A stretch of DNA of 64,000 nucleotides, taken from positions 248,001-312,000 of the forward strand of contig CAWBNK010000001.1 in assembly GCA_963790065.1 (NCBI GenBank), in the 5' to 3' direction. Positions within the stretch are counted from its first letter, which is position 1. The number at the start of each line of letters is the position of its first letter. Positions 8,540 through 17,077 of the stretch are shown here, in pieces. The notes under the pieces are model-generated. The model saw only the letters and a list, made by a program, of their open reading frames with translations. It searched no databases and was not told the DNA's origin. The DNA comes from Palsa-504 sp963790065. Lineage in GTDB: Bacteria; Actinomycetota; Actinomycetes; Streptosporangiales; Streptosporangiaceae. Both the position numbers and the translations under genes were made by a program.

Positions 8540-10087
8540 ATGCAGGCACCGGTACCACGCACCCAAGAGACGTCACAGAACGTGCCTGTACAGCTACCCA
8601 GGCGAATTCCGGCGCCCGTGCTGAGCCTTCGTCCCGCGGTACCCCGCCCCGCGGTACCCCGCCCCGCGGTACCCCGTCCGGTAGTACCTGGTCCCGTGGT
8701 ACCTGGCCGGCGCACCCTCATGCTCGCCGTGTGCTGCATCAGCCTGTTCATGGTCGGCCTGGACAACACGATCGTGAACGTGGGCCTGCCGTCCATCGGC
8801 CGCGACCTGCACGTCGGCGTCTCCGGCCTGCAGTGGACGGTGGCCGCCTACACCATCACGCTGGCCGCCCTGCTGATGTTCTCAGGCGCGCTCGCCGACC
8901 GGATCGGCCGCCGGACGATCTTCCAGGTCGGCCTGTCGCTGTTCACGCTCGGCTCCTGGCTGTGCAGCCTGGCCCCCAGCCTGGGCTGGCTGGTCGGCTT
9001 CCGCATCCTGCAGGGGGTCGGCGGCTCCATGCTCAACCCGGCCGCCCTGGGCATCATCACCAACACCTTCACCGGCCGGGCCGAACGCGCCCGGGCCATC
9101 GGCGTGTGGGACGGCGTGTTCGGCCTGTCCATGGCGCTGGGGCCGGTGCTGGGCGGCGTGCTGGTCGGCGCGGTCGGCTGGCGCGGCATCTTCTGGGCCA
9201 ACATCCCGGTCGGGCTGGCCGCCATCTCGCTGACCGCGCTGTTCGTGCCCGACTCCAGGGCACCGCGATCGCGCCGCGCCGACCCGGTAGGGCAGTTCCT
9301 CATCATCGTGATGCTCGGCGCGCTGGCCTACGCGATCATCGAGGGCCCCGCCTACGGCTGGCGCTCGCCGGAGATCTTCGGCTTCTTCGCACTGGCCGTG
9401 GCCGCGCTGGCGGTGCTGCTGGCCTACGAGCCGCACCGCGAGGAGCCGATGGTCGAGTTCCGGTTCTTCCGCAGCGTGCCGTTCGCGGGCGCCAACCTCA
9501 CCGCGGTCTGCGCGATCGCCGCGATGGCCGGGTTCTTGTTCCTGTCCACCCTGTACCTGCAGGACGTGCGGGGCCTGTCCGCGCTCCAGGCGGGCCTGAC
9601 CATCCTGCCCATGCCGGTGGTGATGGCCCTGTGCGCGCCCGTGGCCGGGCGCATGGTGGCCAAGCGCGGCCCGCGGATCCCCCTGGTCATCGCGGGCGCG
9701 GCTCTCACCCTGAGCAGCGCGGCCCTGTCCCGGCTGACTGGCTCCACCGAGCACGCGTACCTGATCGTCACCTACGGCCTGTTCGGCGTGGGGGCCGGCA
9801 TGGTCAGCTCGCCGATCACCAACGGGGTCATGTCCGGGGTGCCGAAAACCCAGGCCGGCATGGCCTCGGGCATGAACTCCTCCAGCCGCCAGCTCGGCCA
9901 GTCCCTGGGCGTGGCCATCGTCGGCTCGGTCCTGGCGGCCAGCATCCGCGGGTCGATGCGCGCGGGGTTCATCCAGGCCAGCCACGCGGGCTGGTGGCTC
10001 CTGACCTGCTGCGGCTACATGGTGCTGCTGCTCGGCCTGCTGTGCACCACGAACTGGGCCAAGGCCACCGCGGCCCGGCTGGGCTGA
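8540..10087 (+). CDS. MFS transporter, DHA2 (EmrB/QacA) type, paralog A
   Basis: 515 aa with about 14 membrane segments, a proton-driven drug/metabolite exporter. Motif A is GALADRIGRRTIFQ and motif C-like glycines appear in ALGPVLGGVLVGAVGWRGIF. The core begins at MLAVCCISLFMVGLDNTIVN; in front of it is a 60-residue Pro/Val-rich extension built of pentapeptide repeats. ATG 8540 is supported by an AGGGG stretch about 10 bases upstream; ATG 8719 inside the core is the alternative start and would remove the repeats. It lies directly behind the P450. The next gene is a closely similar copy, so the pair arose by tandem duplication. Confidence 0.9.
   Translation: MQAPVPRTQETSQNVPVQLPRRIPAPVLSLRPAVPRPAVPRPAVPRPVVPGPVVPGRRTLMLAVCCISLFMVGLDNTIVNVGLPSIGRDLHVGVSGLQWTVAAYTITLAALLMFSGALADRIGRRTIFQVGLSLFTLGSWLCSLAPSLGWLVGFRILQGVGGSMLNPAALGIITNTFTGRAERARAIGVWDGVFGLSMALGPVLGGVLVGAVGWRGIFWANIPVGLAAISLTALFVPDSRAPRSRRADPVGQFLIIVMLGALAYAIIEGPAYGWRSPEIFGFFALAVAALAVLLAYEPHREEPMVEFRFFRSVPFAGANLTAVCAIAAMAGFLFLSTLYLQDVRGLSALQAGLTILPMPVVMALCAPVAGRMVAKRGPRIPLVIAGAALTLSSAALSRLTGSTEHAYLIVTYGLFGVGAGMVSSPITNGVMSGVPKTQAGMASGMNSSSRQLGQSLGVAIVGSVLAASIRGSMRAGFIQASHAGWWLLTCCGYMVLLLGLLCTTNWAKATAARLG
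8633..8707 (+). repeat. Five tandem 15-bp repeats encoding PAVPR-like pentapeptides
   Basis: Units start at 8633, 8648, 8663, 8678 and 8693. The first two are identical (CCCGCGGTACCCCGC), the third differs in its last base, and the last two have diverged to PVVPG. The repeat stays in frame and lengthens the cytoplasmic N-terminus of the MFS protein. Copy number could vary between strains. Confidence 0.85.
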
Positions 10088-10227
10088 CCTCAGCGCCTGG
10101 CCAGCGGCGGTGACCAATCTCTCAGGCAGCCGCCCTTGCGCCCTGCCGGCGGCGGAAATACTTAGTTGTAGACCCGCAATTACGCTCCGGGGAGAGACCG
10201 CTGCCAGAGCTCAGCCACGGCCGACGG

Positions 10228-11649
10228 ATGCTGGTGCTCGTCATCTGCTGCCTCAGCCTGTTCATCGTGGGGCTGGACAGCACGATCGTCAACGTCGCGC
10301 TGCCGTCCATCGGGCGCGAACTGCACGCCTCGGTGGCCGGGCTGCAGTGGATCATCGACGGTTACACCCTGGTTCTGGCCAGCCTGCTCATGCTGTCCGG
10401 CGCGACCGCCGACCGGGTGGGCCGCCGCCGCACATTCCAGGTCGGCCTGGCCACCTTCACGGTCGGCTCCGGGCTGTGCAGCCTGGCCCCCGGGCTGGGC
10501 TGGCTGGTCGCGTTCCGGATGGTGCAGGCGATCGGCGGGTCCATGCTGAACCCGGTCGCGATGTCGATCATCACCAACACGTTCACCGACCGGGCCGAAC
10601 GGGCCCGGGCGCTCGGCGCCTGGGGCGGCACGTTCGCGCTGTCCGTGGCGCTCGGCCCCGTGTTCGGCGGCCTCCTGGTCCAGTCCGTAGGCTGGCGGGG
10701 CGTGTTCTGGGTCAACATCCCGGTCGGCCTGGCCGCCATCGCGCTGACCGCGCGGTTCGTGCCGGAGTCCCGGGCGCCCCGGCCGCGCCGGCCCGACCCG
10801 GTAGGGCAGTTCCTCATCATTGTCATGCTGGGCTCGCTGACCTACGCGATCATCGAGGGTCCCACGGACGGCTGGCATTCAGCGGAGAGCCTGGCGTTGT
10901 TCGCCGCCGCCGCGGTGGCCTTGGCCGTCTTCGTAGGCTACGAGGCGCGCCGCACCGAGCCGGTGCTCGATCCGAGGTTCTTCCGCAGCGCGCCGTTCGC
11001 TGGAGCGGTGCTGACGGCGATCAGCGCGTTCGCCGCCCTGGGCGGATTCCTGTTCCTGGCCACGCTTTACCTGCAGGACGTCCGGGGCATGTCCGCGCTG
11101 TATGCCGGGCTGCACATGGTGCCGATGGCAGCGGTGATGGCGGTCGGCGCGGTGGCCTCTAGCAGGATGCTGGCCCGCCGGGGAGGTCGGCTGCCGACGT
11201 TGGTGGCGGGCGCCGCGATCGCGGCCGGCGGCCTGCTGCTGTCCGGGATCACCACGTCCTGGTCCACGCCGCAGATCATCATCGCGTTCAGCGTGTTCGG
11301 CCTCGGGTCCGGCATGGTCAACGCGCCGATCACCCAGGCGGCGGTGTCGGGCATGCCCTTCTCCCAGGCCGGCGTGGCCTCGGGGATAGCCTCGACCAGC
11401 CGCCAGATCGGCACCTCGCTCGGCGTGGCGGTGACCGGCTCGATCCTGGCCGCCAACCTGCACGGCCCGCTCCGGGCCGGGTTCGTGCCGGCCAGTCACG
11501 CCGACTGGCTGCTGCTGACCGGCTGCGGCGCCGCGATCATGATCCTGGCCCTGGTCACCAACGGCAAGTGGGCGGCCAGGACGGCGGCCCGCACGGCTGC
11601 CTGGTACGACCCAGCCGAGCCTAAAGCCCCGGCCATGACCCCGCCGTGA
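10228..11649 (+). CDS. MFS transporter, DHA2 type, paralog B
   Basis: 473 aa with about 14 membrane segments. It aligns without gaps over long stretches to the preceding transporter: both share GGSMLN, IITNTFT, RAERARA, DPVGQFLIIVMLG and YLQDVRG. The same exporter role is expected. ATG 10228 (MLVLVICCLSLF) is the first ATG, but the residues just upstream (GRR) also match paralog A, and a GGGGAGAG stretch lies six bases before an in-frame CTG at 10201. Initiation at that CTG, or loss of the original start, is therefore possible. The 140-base gap after paralog A may hold a separate promoter. The C-terminal tail is short and polar. Confidence 0.88.
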   Translation: MLVLVICCLSLFIVGLDSTIVNVALPSIGRELHASVAGLQWIIDGYTLVLASLLMLSGATADRVGRRRTFQVGLATFTVGSGLCSLAPGLGWLVAFRMVQAIGGSMLNPVAMSIITNTFTDRAERARALGAWGGTFALSVALGPVFGGLLVQSVGWRGVFWVNIPVGLAAIALTARFVPESRAPRPRRPDPVGQFLIIVMLGSLTYAIIEGPTDGWHSAESLALFAAAAVALAVFVGYEARRTEPVLDPRFFRSAPFAGAVLTAISAFAALGGFLFLATLYLQDVRGMSALYAGLHMVPMAAVMAVGAVASSRMLARRGGRLPTLVAGAAIAAGGLLLSGITTSWSTPQIIIAFSVFGLGSGMVNAPITQAAVSGMPFSQAGVASGIASTSRQIGTSLGVAVTGSILAANLHGPLRAGFVPASHADWLLLTGCGAAIMILALVTNGKWAARTAARTAAWYDPAEPKAPAMTPP

Positions 11650-11672
11650 CCGGATGATCAGCTAACAGGCGG

Positions 11673-11891
11673 CTAACCACAGCCGCACGCGCCGCCGCAG
11701 CAGCCACCGCCGGACGGGCCCGCGGCCCGGTCCCGGCCGGAGGCCAGGCCGGCGACGGCCACCGTGGACAGCAGCTTCACCGTGTCGTCATGGCCCTGCG
11801 GGCAGGCGCACGGCGCCGATGACTCGGCCATCGTGCGGTTCAGCTCGAAGGTGTCGCCGCAGGACCGGCACCGGTACTCGTAGCGTGGCAC
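11673..11891 (-). CDS. FmdB family zinc ribbon protein
   Basis: 72 aa. The N-terminus PRYEYRCRSCGDTFEL is the FmdB regulatory-protein signature, with CxxC followed by C-P-x-G-H at about residues 32-37, forming a small zinc ribbon. It ends in the cysteine- and glycine-rich GGGCCGGACGCG, typical of actinobacterial members. GTG 11891 is chosen because it begins exactly at the conserved motif; a longer reading from 11984 would overlap the next gene. The role is unknown beyond metal binding. It lies just downstream of the MFS gene that begins at 13848 and may be cotranscribed with it. Confidence 0.85.
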   Translation of the reverse strand: MPRYEYRCRSCGDTFELNRTMAESSAPCACPQGHDDTVKLLSTVAVAGLASGRDRAAGPSGGGCCGGACGCG

Positions 11892-11901
11892 AACCGATAT
11901 T

Positions 11902-13848
11902 CTACCCGCCGGTCCCGCGGGGCAGGTGAGCGTGCTCCGCGGGCGAGTCGCCGGGCAACGGTGACTCCGCCGGAGCGGAGTCACCGTTGGCTGAGCTGCT
12001 GGCCGTGCCGTTCGGGCTGATGGTGTTGGGCGCGGGAGCGGCTACGGGCGGGACCGTGACCGCGGGACCGGCCGTCAGCGGGTGCGCGTCGTCGTAGTAG
12101 AACTGCTTGCCGCGCAGCAGCGAGACCAGTGCCCCGGTGACCGACATGATCGCGGCGGCGGTGAAGACGATGACCAGGCCGTGGTGGAACGCCGCCGCGA
12201 TCAGGTGCGGGAAGAACTGCCTGCCGGTGAGCACCGCGACGCTGTGCGCGGGCAGTTTGGACAGCACGCCGTACGGCGCCAGCAGGTTCTGCACCGGGTT
12301 GTAGCCGAGCAGCGCGGCGAACATCGTGCTGACCGGCGGCAGGTGGCTGACCTGCGTGGCCACCGAGGCCGGCACGCCCTGGGCGGTCAGGCCGGTGGTG
12401 AGTGCCTTGGGGAGGGTCGAGGCCAGCCCGGCGATCATCAGCGAGAAGAAGATGCCGATGGACAGGGCCATGCCGGAGTTCTGGAAGGTGGACCGCATAC
12501 CGGAGGCCGAACCGCGGTGCCTGGCCGGCACGGCGCTCATGATCGCGGAGGTATTGGGAGAGGCGAACAAGCCGGAACCCACGCCATTGCCGAAGATCAG
12601 CAGCGCGAACACCCAGTAGGAGAAGTCCACCGGGAGCAGCATCAGCCCGACGAAGCAGCAAGCGGCCAACAGCAGGCCGGAGGTGGCGAACAGCCGCGGC
12701 CCGTACCGGTCGGACAAGGTGCCCGAGATCGGCCCGGCGATCAGGAAGCCCGCGGTGAGCGGCAGCATGTAGATCCCGGCCCACAGCGGCGTCACCGTGA
12801 AGTCATAGCCGTGCAGCGGCAGCCAGATGCCCGCCAGCCAGATGACCAGCATGAACTGCAGACCGCCGCGGGCGATCGAGCCGAGCAGGCTAGCCGCGTT
12901 GCCCGCCGCGAAGGCCCTGATTTTGAACAGGCTCATCTGGAACATCGGCTCGGCGATCTTCGTCTCGAAGACGCAGAACGCGGCCAGGAGCACCACGCCG
13001 CCGACCAGCCCGCCGATGATCAAGGGGTTGGTCCATCCGGTCGGGTGACCGCCGTAGGGCCGGATCCCGTAGGTGATGGCGACCAGCAACGAGCTCAGGC
13101 CGACCGCGAACATGACGTTCCCGATCCAGTCGATCTTCGCCCGCTTGGTGGTTGCGATCTCGCGCAGGCTCTTGTACGCCCACACCGTGCCGAACAGCCC
13201 GATCGGCACATTCACCCAGAACACCAGGCGCCAGTTCACCGCGGCCAGCAGGCCGCCGAGCAGGAGCCCGACGAACTGGCCGGAGATGCCGGCGATCTGG
13301 TTGACGCCCAGGGCCATGCCGCGCTTGTTGGCCGGGAACGCGTCGGTCAAGATCGCGGCCGAGTTCGCCATCAGCATCGCGCCGCCGAAGGCCTGCACGA
13401 ACCGCCAGCCGATCAGCCACATGGCCCCGTGGGTGCCGGTGAGTGGGTCCAGAGACAGCAGGATCGAGGCTAGCGTGAACACGACGAAGCCCAGGTTGTA
13501 GATCTTCACCCGGCCGAACATGTCACCCAGCCGTCCCAGCGTCACCACGAACACCGACTGCACCAGCAGGTAGCCGATGATCATCCAGAGCAGGTAGGTG
13601 ACGTTACCCGGGGTGAGCGGGTTCAGGCCGATGCCGCGGAAGATGGCCGGCATCGCGACGATCACGATCGACGCGTCGATCGTCGCCATGGTCATGCTCA
13701 GCGTGGTGTTGGACAGGGCGATCCACCGGTACCGGTCGGGCCGCCCCTCGTCCGTACCGGAACCGTTCGCTGCACCGTTCAGGTGCTCTGAGTCAACGCT
13801 TCGCCGCACGTTAACCCAGTCTACAACGAGACACTTGCTTAATGGCAA
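11902..13848 (-). CDS. MFS transporter, DHA2 type (distinct from the tandem pair)
   Basis: 648 aa with 14 predicted membrane segments. It shows MATIDASIVIVAMPAI in TM1, GRLGDMFGRVKIYN as motif A, and a long extracytoplasmic insertion in the last third (PPVSTMFAALLGYNPVQNLL). This matches a large actinobacterial drug-exporter subfamily. The C-terminal 60 residues are Ala/Pro/Ser-rich and cytoplasmic. The start is uncertain: ATG 13848 gives MPLSKCLVVDWVNVRRS, while an in-frame GTG about 40 bases downstream (VRRSVDSEHLNG) removes an atypical leader. It is followed after 10 bases by the FmdB gene. It is too divergent from the 8540/10228 pair to be part of that duplication. Confidence 0.88.
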   Translation of the reverse strand: MPLSKCLVVDWVNVRRSVDSEHLNGAANGSGTDEGRPDRYRWIALSNTTLSMTMATIDASIVIVAMPAIFRGIGLNPLTPGNVTYLLWMIIGYLLVQSVFVVTLGRLGDMFGRVKIYNLGFVVFTLASILLSLDPLTGTHGAMWLIGWRFVQAFGGAMLMANSAAILTDAFPANKRGMALGVNQIAGISGQFVGLLLGGLLAAVNWRLVFWVNVPIGLFGTVWAYKSLREIATTKRAKIDWIGNVMFAVGLSSLLVAITYGIRPYGGHPTGWTNPLIIGGLVGGVVLLAAFCVFETKIAEPMFQMSLFKIRAFAAGNAASLLGSIARGGLQFMLVIWLAGIWLPLHGYDFTVTPLWAGIYMLPLTAGFLIAGPISGTLSDRYGPRLFATSGLLLAACCFVGLMLLPVDFSYWVFALLIFGNGVGSGLFASPNTSAIMSAVPARHRGSASGMRSTFQNSGMALSIGIFFSLMIAGLASTLPKALTTGLTAQGVPASVATQVSHLPPVSTMFAALLGYNPVQNLLAPYGVLSKLPAHSVAVLTGRQFFPHLIAAAFHHGLVIVFTAAAIMSVTGALVSLLRGKQFYYDDAHPLTAGPAVTVPPVAAPAPNTISPNGTASSSANGDSAPAESPLPGDSPAEHAHLPRGTGG

Positions 13849-13867
13849 CTATTGATTCCGGCGGGCT

Positions 13868-14500
13868 TCACCCGGACTGCGTGCCGCCATCGGGATGGCC
13901 GGGGGCGGTGGGGGAGGCGGGCGTACGCTCCACGATGTAGTACACGGCGGTCAGGGCGATCAGGATGAACGCGACGTCGGCATTGAACAGTGACACCACG
14001 ATGGCGACGACGTACACGAGGCCGCCGCCGACGAACCGCAGCCGGGCCGGCCAGTGCGCCTCCGGCGGCAGCGGCACGGCCCGGCGACCGCCGTGCAGCG
14101 TCCACTCGAAGACCAGGCCGAAGCCGGCCGACATGCCGAGGAACACCGCGCTGTACAGGGCCATGGCGACCTTCACGTCTGCGCCGCCCACCGGCAGGTA
14201 CTCTGCCGCCGTCGCGGTCGAGAACGGGATCACGACCACGAACAGCAGCAGGACCAGGTTGAGGAAGAGCAGGGTCCTGTCCACCAGCACGATGCTCTTG
14301 ATCAGCGCGTGGTGGTTGACCCAGATGATGCCGATAATGAAGAAGCTGAGCACGTAGGCGGCAAATGACCACCGGTGCTCCCAGAACTGGTGCTGCAGCC
14401 GGCCGTGTCCAGGCCCCGCCACGGTCAGGTTGAGCGCGAGCAGCGTGATGGCCACCGCGAAGACACCGTCGCTGAACGCCTCCAGCCGGGAGCGGTCCAC
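13868..14500 (-). CDS. TMEM175 (DUF1211) family potassium-channel-like protein
   Basis: 210 aa with six predicted membrane segments. The opening DRSRLEAFSDGVFAVAITLL contains the family hallmark R-x3-FSDGVFA, which forms the pore-lining first helix of bacterial TMEM175 K+ channels. Bacterial members are about 200 aa with a single six-TM repeat, as here. The start is GTG 14500, just behind the stop of the DUF1003 gene (14502-14504), which suggests translational coupling. The C-terminal tail is short and Pro/Gly-rich. Ion selectivity cannot be judged from sequence alone. Confidence 0.85.
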   Translation of the reverse strand: MDRSRLEAFSDGVFAVAITLLALNLTVAGPGHGRLQHQFWEHRWSFAAYVLSFFIIGIIWVNHHALIKSIVLVDRTLLFLNLVLLLFVVVIPFSTATAAEYLPVGGADVKVAMALYSAVFLGMSAGFGLVFEWTLHGGRRAVPLPPEAHWPARLRFVGGGLVYVVAIVVSLFNADVAFILIALTAVYYIVERTPASPTAPGHPDGGTQSG

Positions 14501-14501
14501 C

Positions 14502-15125
14502 TCAGGTCGGCTGGCCCACGGCGCCGGGGTCGACCTTGGCCAGGATCTGGTCCACGCAGTCCTGGATGTGGCGCTGCCGGCCCGGCATGTCCTTGCTGGC
14601 GAAGTTGTCCAGGATGGCCAGCACCCGGTCCTGGCCATTCAGGATGTCCAGCTGCTGCTTGGCCATCTCGTGCAGCGCGATCAGGGTCTCGTGGTCGGCG
14701 ATGGCCCGGCGGTCACTGGCGGCCTGGGAGCGGTTCGCGCTCACCTGCAGCGAGATCATGATGGACAGCTGCGGCAGGTTGAGGATGACGAGCAGCAGCG
14801 GCCACGGCGTCTTGTCGAACCCGACGATGTTGCCCAGGAACAGCCAGACCACGATGCCGACCGTGATGAAGATGAACACGTACATGGAGCCGCAGAACCG
14901 GTTCACGCCGTCGGCGATCTTGTCCAGGATGCTGGTGCCGCGTACGTGCTCGGACAGGACCAGCTTCGGGATGTGCAGCTCAGGGCACGCCCTGATCTTC
15001 ACTGCACGATCGTGCAGGTGCTTGGTGGCCTCGTCGATGGCCCGGAGCGCGGCGGCGTCGGTGTGCGGCCGCGGGATACGCGGCGACTCGGTGTGAGTAT
15101 CAGTAGGTGAGATTGTCTCGGTCAT
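14502..15125 (-). CDS. DUF1003 domain membrane protein
   Basis: 207 aa. Two adjacent membrane segments (GSMYVFIFITVGIVVWLFL and PWPLLLVILNLPQLSIMISL) are joined by the short GFDKTPWP loop. A soluble C-terminal part follows (QVSANRSQAASDRRAIADH), the core of DUF1003, then a helical region ending in HIQDCVDQILAKVDP. A strong GGAGG seven bases before ATG 15125 fixes the start. It overlaps or abuts the TMEM175-like gene, so the two probably act together at the membrane. DUF1003 has no assigned function. Confidence 0.85.
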   Translation of the reverse strand: MTETISPTDTHTESPRIPRPHTDAAALRAIDEATKHLHDRAVKIRACPELHIPKLVLSEHVRGTSILDKIADGVNRFCGSMYVFIFITVGIVVWLFLGNIVGFDKTPWPLLLVILNLPQLSIMISLQVSANRSQAASDRRAIADHETLIALHEMAKQQLDILNGQDRVLAILDNFASKDMPGRQRHIQDCVDQILAKVDPGAVGQPT

Positions 15126-15345
15126 CGGTATCCTCCGCGCCAGCCGCCGCCCGGCTAGCGGCCGCGACCAGCTAAAAGTAGGGACGGGCACAACCTAGCG
15201 CGCTTCGGCCGGTACCGGTGCCCGCGCCGCTCTCGCGCAGCTGGCGGCTCGGCTGTGTTCTCTTTTGGCCGAACGGTCCCTGGTCTAACGCCGCGCCACC
15301 CTGCATTAGTTGCGTGCCAGGCGCTGCGGGTGCATCCTGTCGGCC

Positions 15346-16953
15346 ATGACGCGGGACGGCGACGTCTCCAGCGGCCCGGCTCCGCCGCCCGGCGGAGCCA
15401 GCAGACGGACGTTTCTTGGCCTGGGAGCGTTCGGCGTGGCTGGAGCGGCGATGGCCGTCACGTCCGCGTGCAGTGGCAGCCCCACGCCGGCTCCCGCAGC
15501 CCCGACCAGGGCTCCGAAGCCGCGCCCGAGCCGCCGGGTGGTAGCCGAGAACTCGCTGCCTGGCGACCCGCACTGGGAGATCCGCCATCTCGGCGCGGCC
15601 AACGCGATCATGGGGTACGCCGGCGCGGCCAGCGTGCTGACCGGGCAGTCGTTCCGGTTGTTCGTCTCGACCACCGCGCGGGGGTTCCGGGTCAGCGCGT
15701 TCCGCCTGGGCTGGTACGGCGGGGCGGGCGCGCGCCTGGTGTGGCAGTCGGGCTCGCTGCGCGGCCGCCAGCAGAACGGCCCCCGCCTGGCCGACGGCAC
15801 GAACACGGTACAGACCGCCTGGGACCCCGTAATCGAGATACCGACCGACGACTGGCCCGCGGGGGTGTACCTGCTGCGGCTGGACGCGGAATCCGGGGCG
15901 CAGCGGTACGTGCCGGTGACGGTCCGGTCGGCCAGCACGGCGGGCCGGGTAGTGATCAAGAACTGCGTGGCGACCTGGCAGGCCTACAACACCTGGGGCG
16001 GCTACGACCTTTACGTGGGCCGTGACGGGGCGGGCCAGTCTTACGGATCCCGGTCGCTGGCGGTCAGCCTGGACCGGCCGTACGACCTGAACGGCGCGGA
16101 GATGTTCCTGACCTACGAGCGGAACGTGGTCAAGCTGGCCGAGTCCATGGGGCTGCCGCTGGCCTACGTGACCAGCATGGACATCGCGGCCGACCCGGGC
16201 CTCCTGGCCGGCGCCAGCGCGCTGATCTCGCCCGGGCACGACGAGTACTGGACGCCGGGGGAACGGGCCAATGTGACCGCGGCCCGGGACGCGGGCGTCA
16301 ACCTGGCCTTCCTGGGAGCCAACGCGATGTTTCGCCGGACCCGGCTGGATGCTGACGGCCGGCTGGTGACCTGCTACAAGACCAGCTACACCGAGGACCC
16401 GCTGTACGGCAAGGACAACGCGCTGGTGACCAGCGACTGGCGCGAGGCGCCCGATCCCGACCCGGAATCCTCGCTGATCGGCACCATCTACGAGGGCTAC
16501 CCGGCGGTCACGCACTACACCGTCGTGGCCCCGCACAGCTGGCTGTTCGCCGGGACCGGTGTCGCGGCGGGCGACCGTTTCGCCAACCTGGTCGGCGTCG
16601 AGTACGACCGGGTCAACCCGGCCTACCCGGTCCCGCGGCCGATCCAGGTCCTGTCCCACTCGCCGCTGGTCTGCAAGGGTGCCGCCAGCTTCGGCGACTC
16701 TGCCTACTACACCCATCCCGGCGGGGCCGGCGTGTTCAACTCGGGCACCATGCGCTGGGTGGAGGCGATCTACGGCGACGGCCCGCACGGCATCGGCGGC
16801 CGCACGCCCGGCTTCGTCAAGCAGGTGACCGCGAACCTGCTGCGCGCCTTCGCCGACGGCCCGGCGGCGGCGAAGTTCCCGGCGCGCGACAACCTGGACG
16901 CCATGCACGAGTACGCCGGCGATCCCATCGGCAACCCCGCCGCCCTCCAGTAG
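15346..16953 (+). CDS. Tat-exported lipoprotein with N,N-dimethylformamidase-like domain
   Basis: 535 aa. The leader contains SRRTFLGLGAFGVAGAAMA followed by TSAC, a twin-arginine signal plus a lipobox-like Cys, so the protein is probably exported folded and lipid-anchored. The large body (about residues 100-520) resembles the C-terminal domain of the N,N-dimethylformamidase large subunit: LGWYGGAGARLVWQ, NCVATWQAYNTWGGYDLY and ISPGHDEYWTPGER. That domain is common in actinobacteria without proven amidase activity. ATG 15346 is preferred over an in-frame ATG at 15310. The gene ends at a strong hairpin shared with the convergent SDR gene. Confidence 0.82.
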   Translation: MTRDGDVSSGPAPPPGGASRRTFLGLGAFGVAGAAMAVTSACSGSPTPAPAAPTRAPKPRPSRRVVAENSLPGDPHWEIRHLGAANAIMGYAGAASVLTGQSFRLFVSTTARGFRVSAFRLGWYGGAGARLVWQSGSLRGRQQNGPRLADGTNTVQTAWDPVIEIPTDDWPAGVYLLRLDAESGAQRYVPVTVRSASTAGRVVIKNCVATWQAYNTWGGYDLYVGRDGAGQSYGSRSLAVSLDRPYDLNGAEMFLTYERNVVKLAESMGLPLAYVTSMDIAADPGLLAGASALISPGHDEYWTPGERANVTAARDAGVNLAFLGANAMFRRTRLDADGRLVTCYKTSYTEDPLYGKDNALVTSDWREAPDPDPESSLIGTIYEGYPAVTHYTVVAPHSWLFAGTGVAAGDRFANLVGVEYDRVNPAYPVPRPIQVLSHSPLVCKGAASFGDSAYYTHPGGAGVFNSGTMRWVEAIYGDGPHGIGGRTPGFVKQVTANLLRAFADGPAAAKFPARDNLDAMHEYAGDPIGNPAALQ

Positions 16954-17017
16954 CCGTTACCCGCCCGCCCGCCCGCGCCCCGGAACCGCGGCCCCGCCCG
17001 CCCCGCGCCGCCGGAAC

Positions 17018-17070
17018 CATGATCACGGGCAGTTCGGATCGCATAACGACCAAAACTGCCCGCGATCATG
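17018..17070. terminator. Bidirectional terminator hairpin with 17-bp arms
   Basis: Arms at 17018-17034 (CATGATCACGGGCAGTT) and 17054-17070 (AACTGCCCGCGATCATG) pair at 16 of 17 positions around a 19-base loop. It sits between the convergent 15346 and SDR genes. There is no T-run, as is usual for high-GC actinobacterial terminators. Confidence 0.7.
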
Positions 17071-17077
17071 AGAGCGC

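Noticed and set aside
12082..13473. A 463-codon open frame antisense to the MFS gene
   Set aside because: Same shadow effect; low-complexity Arg/Gln/Gly content, no family features.
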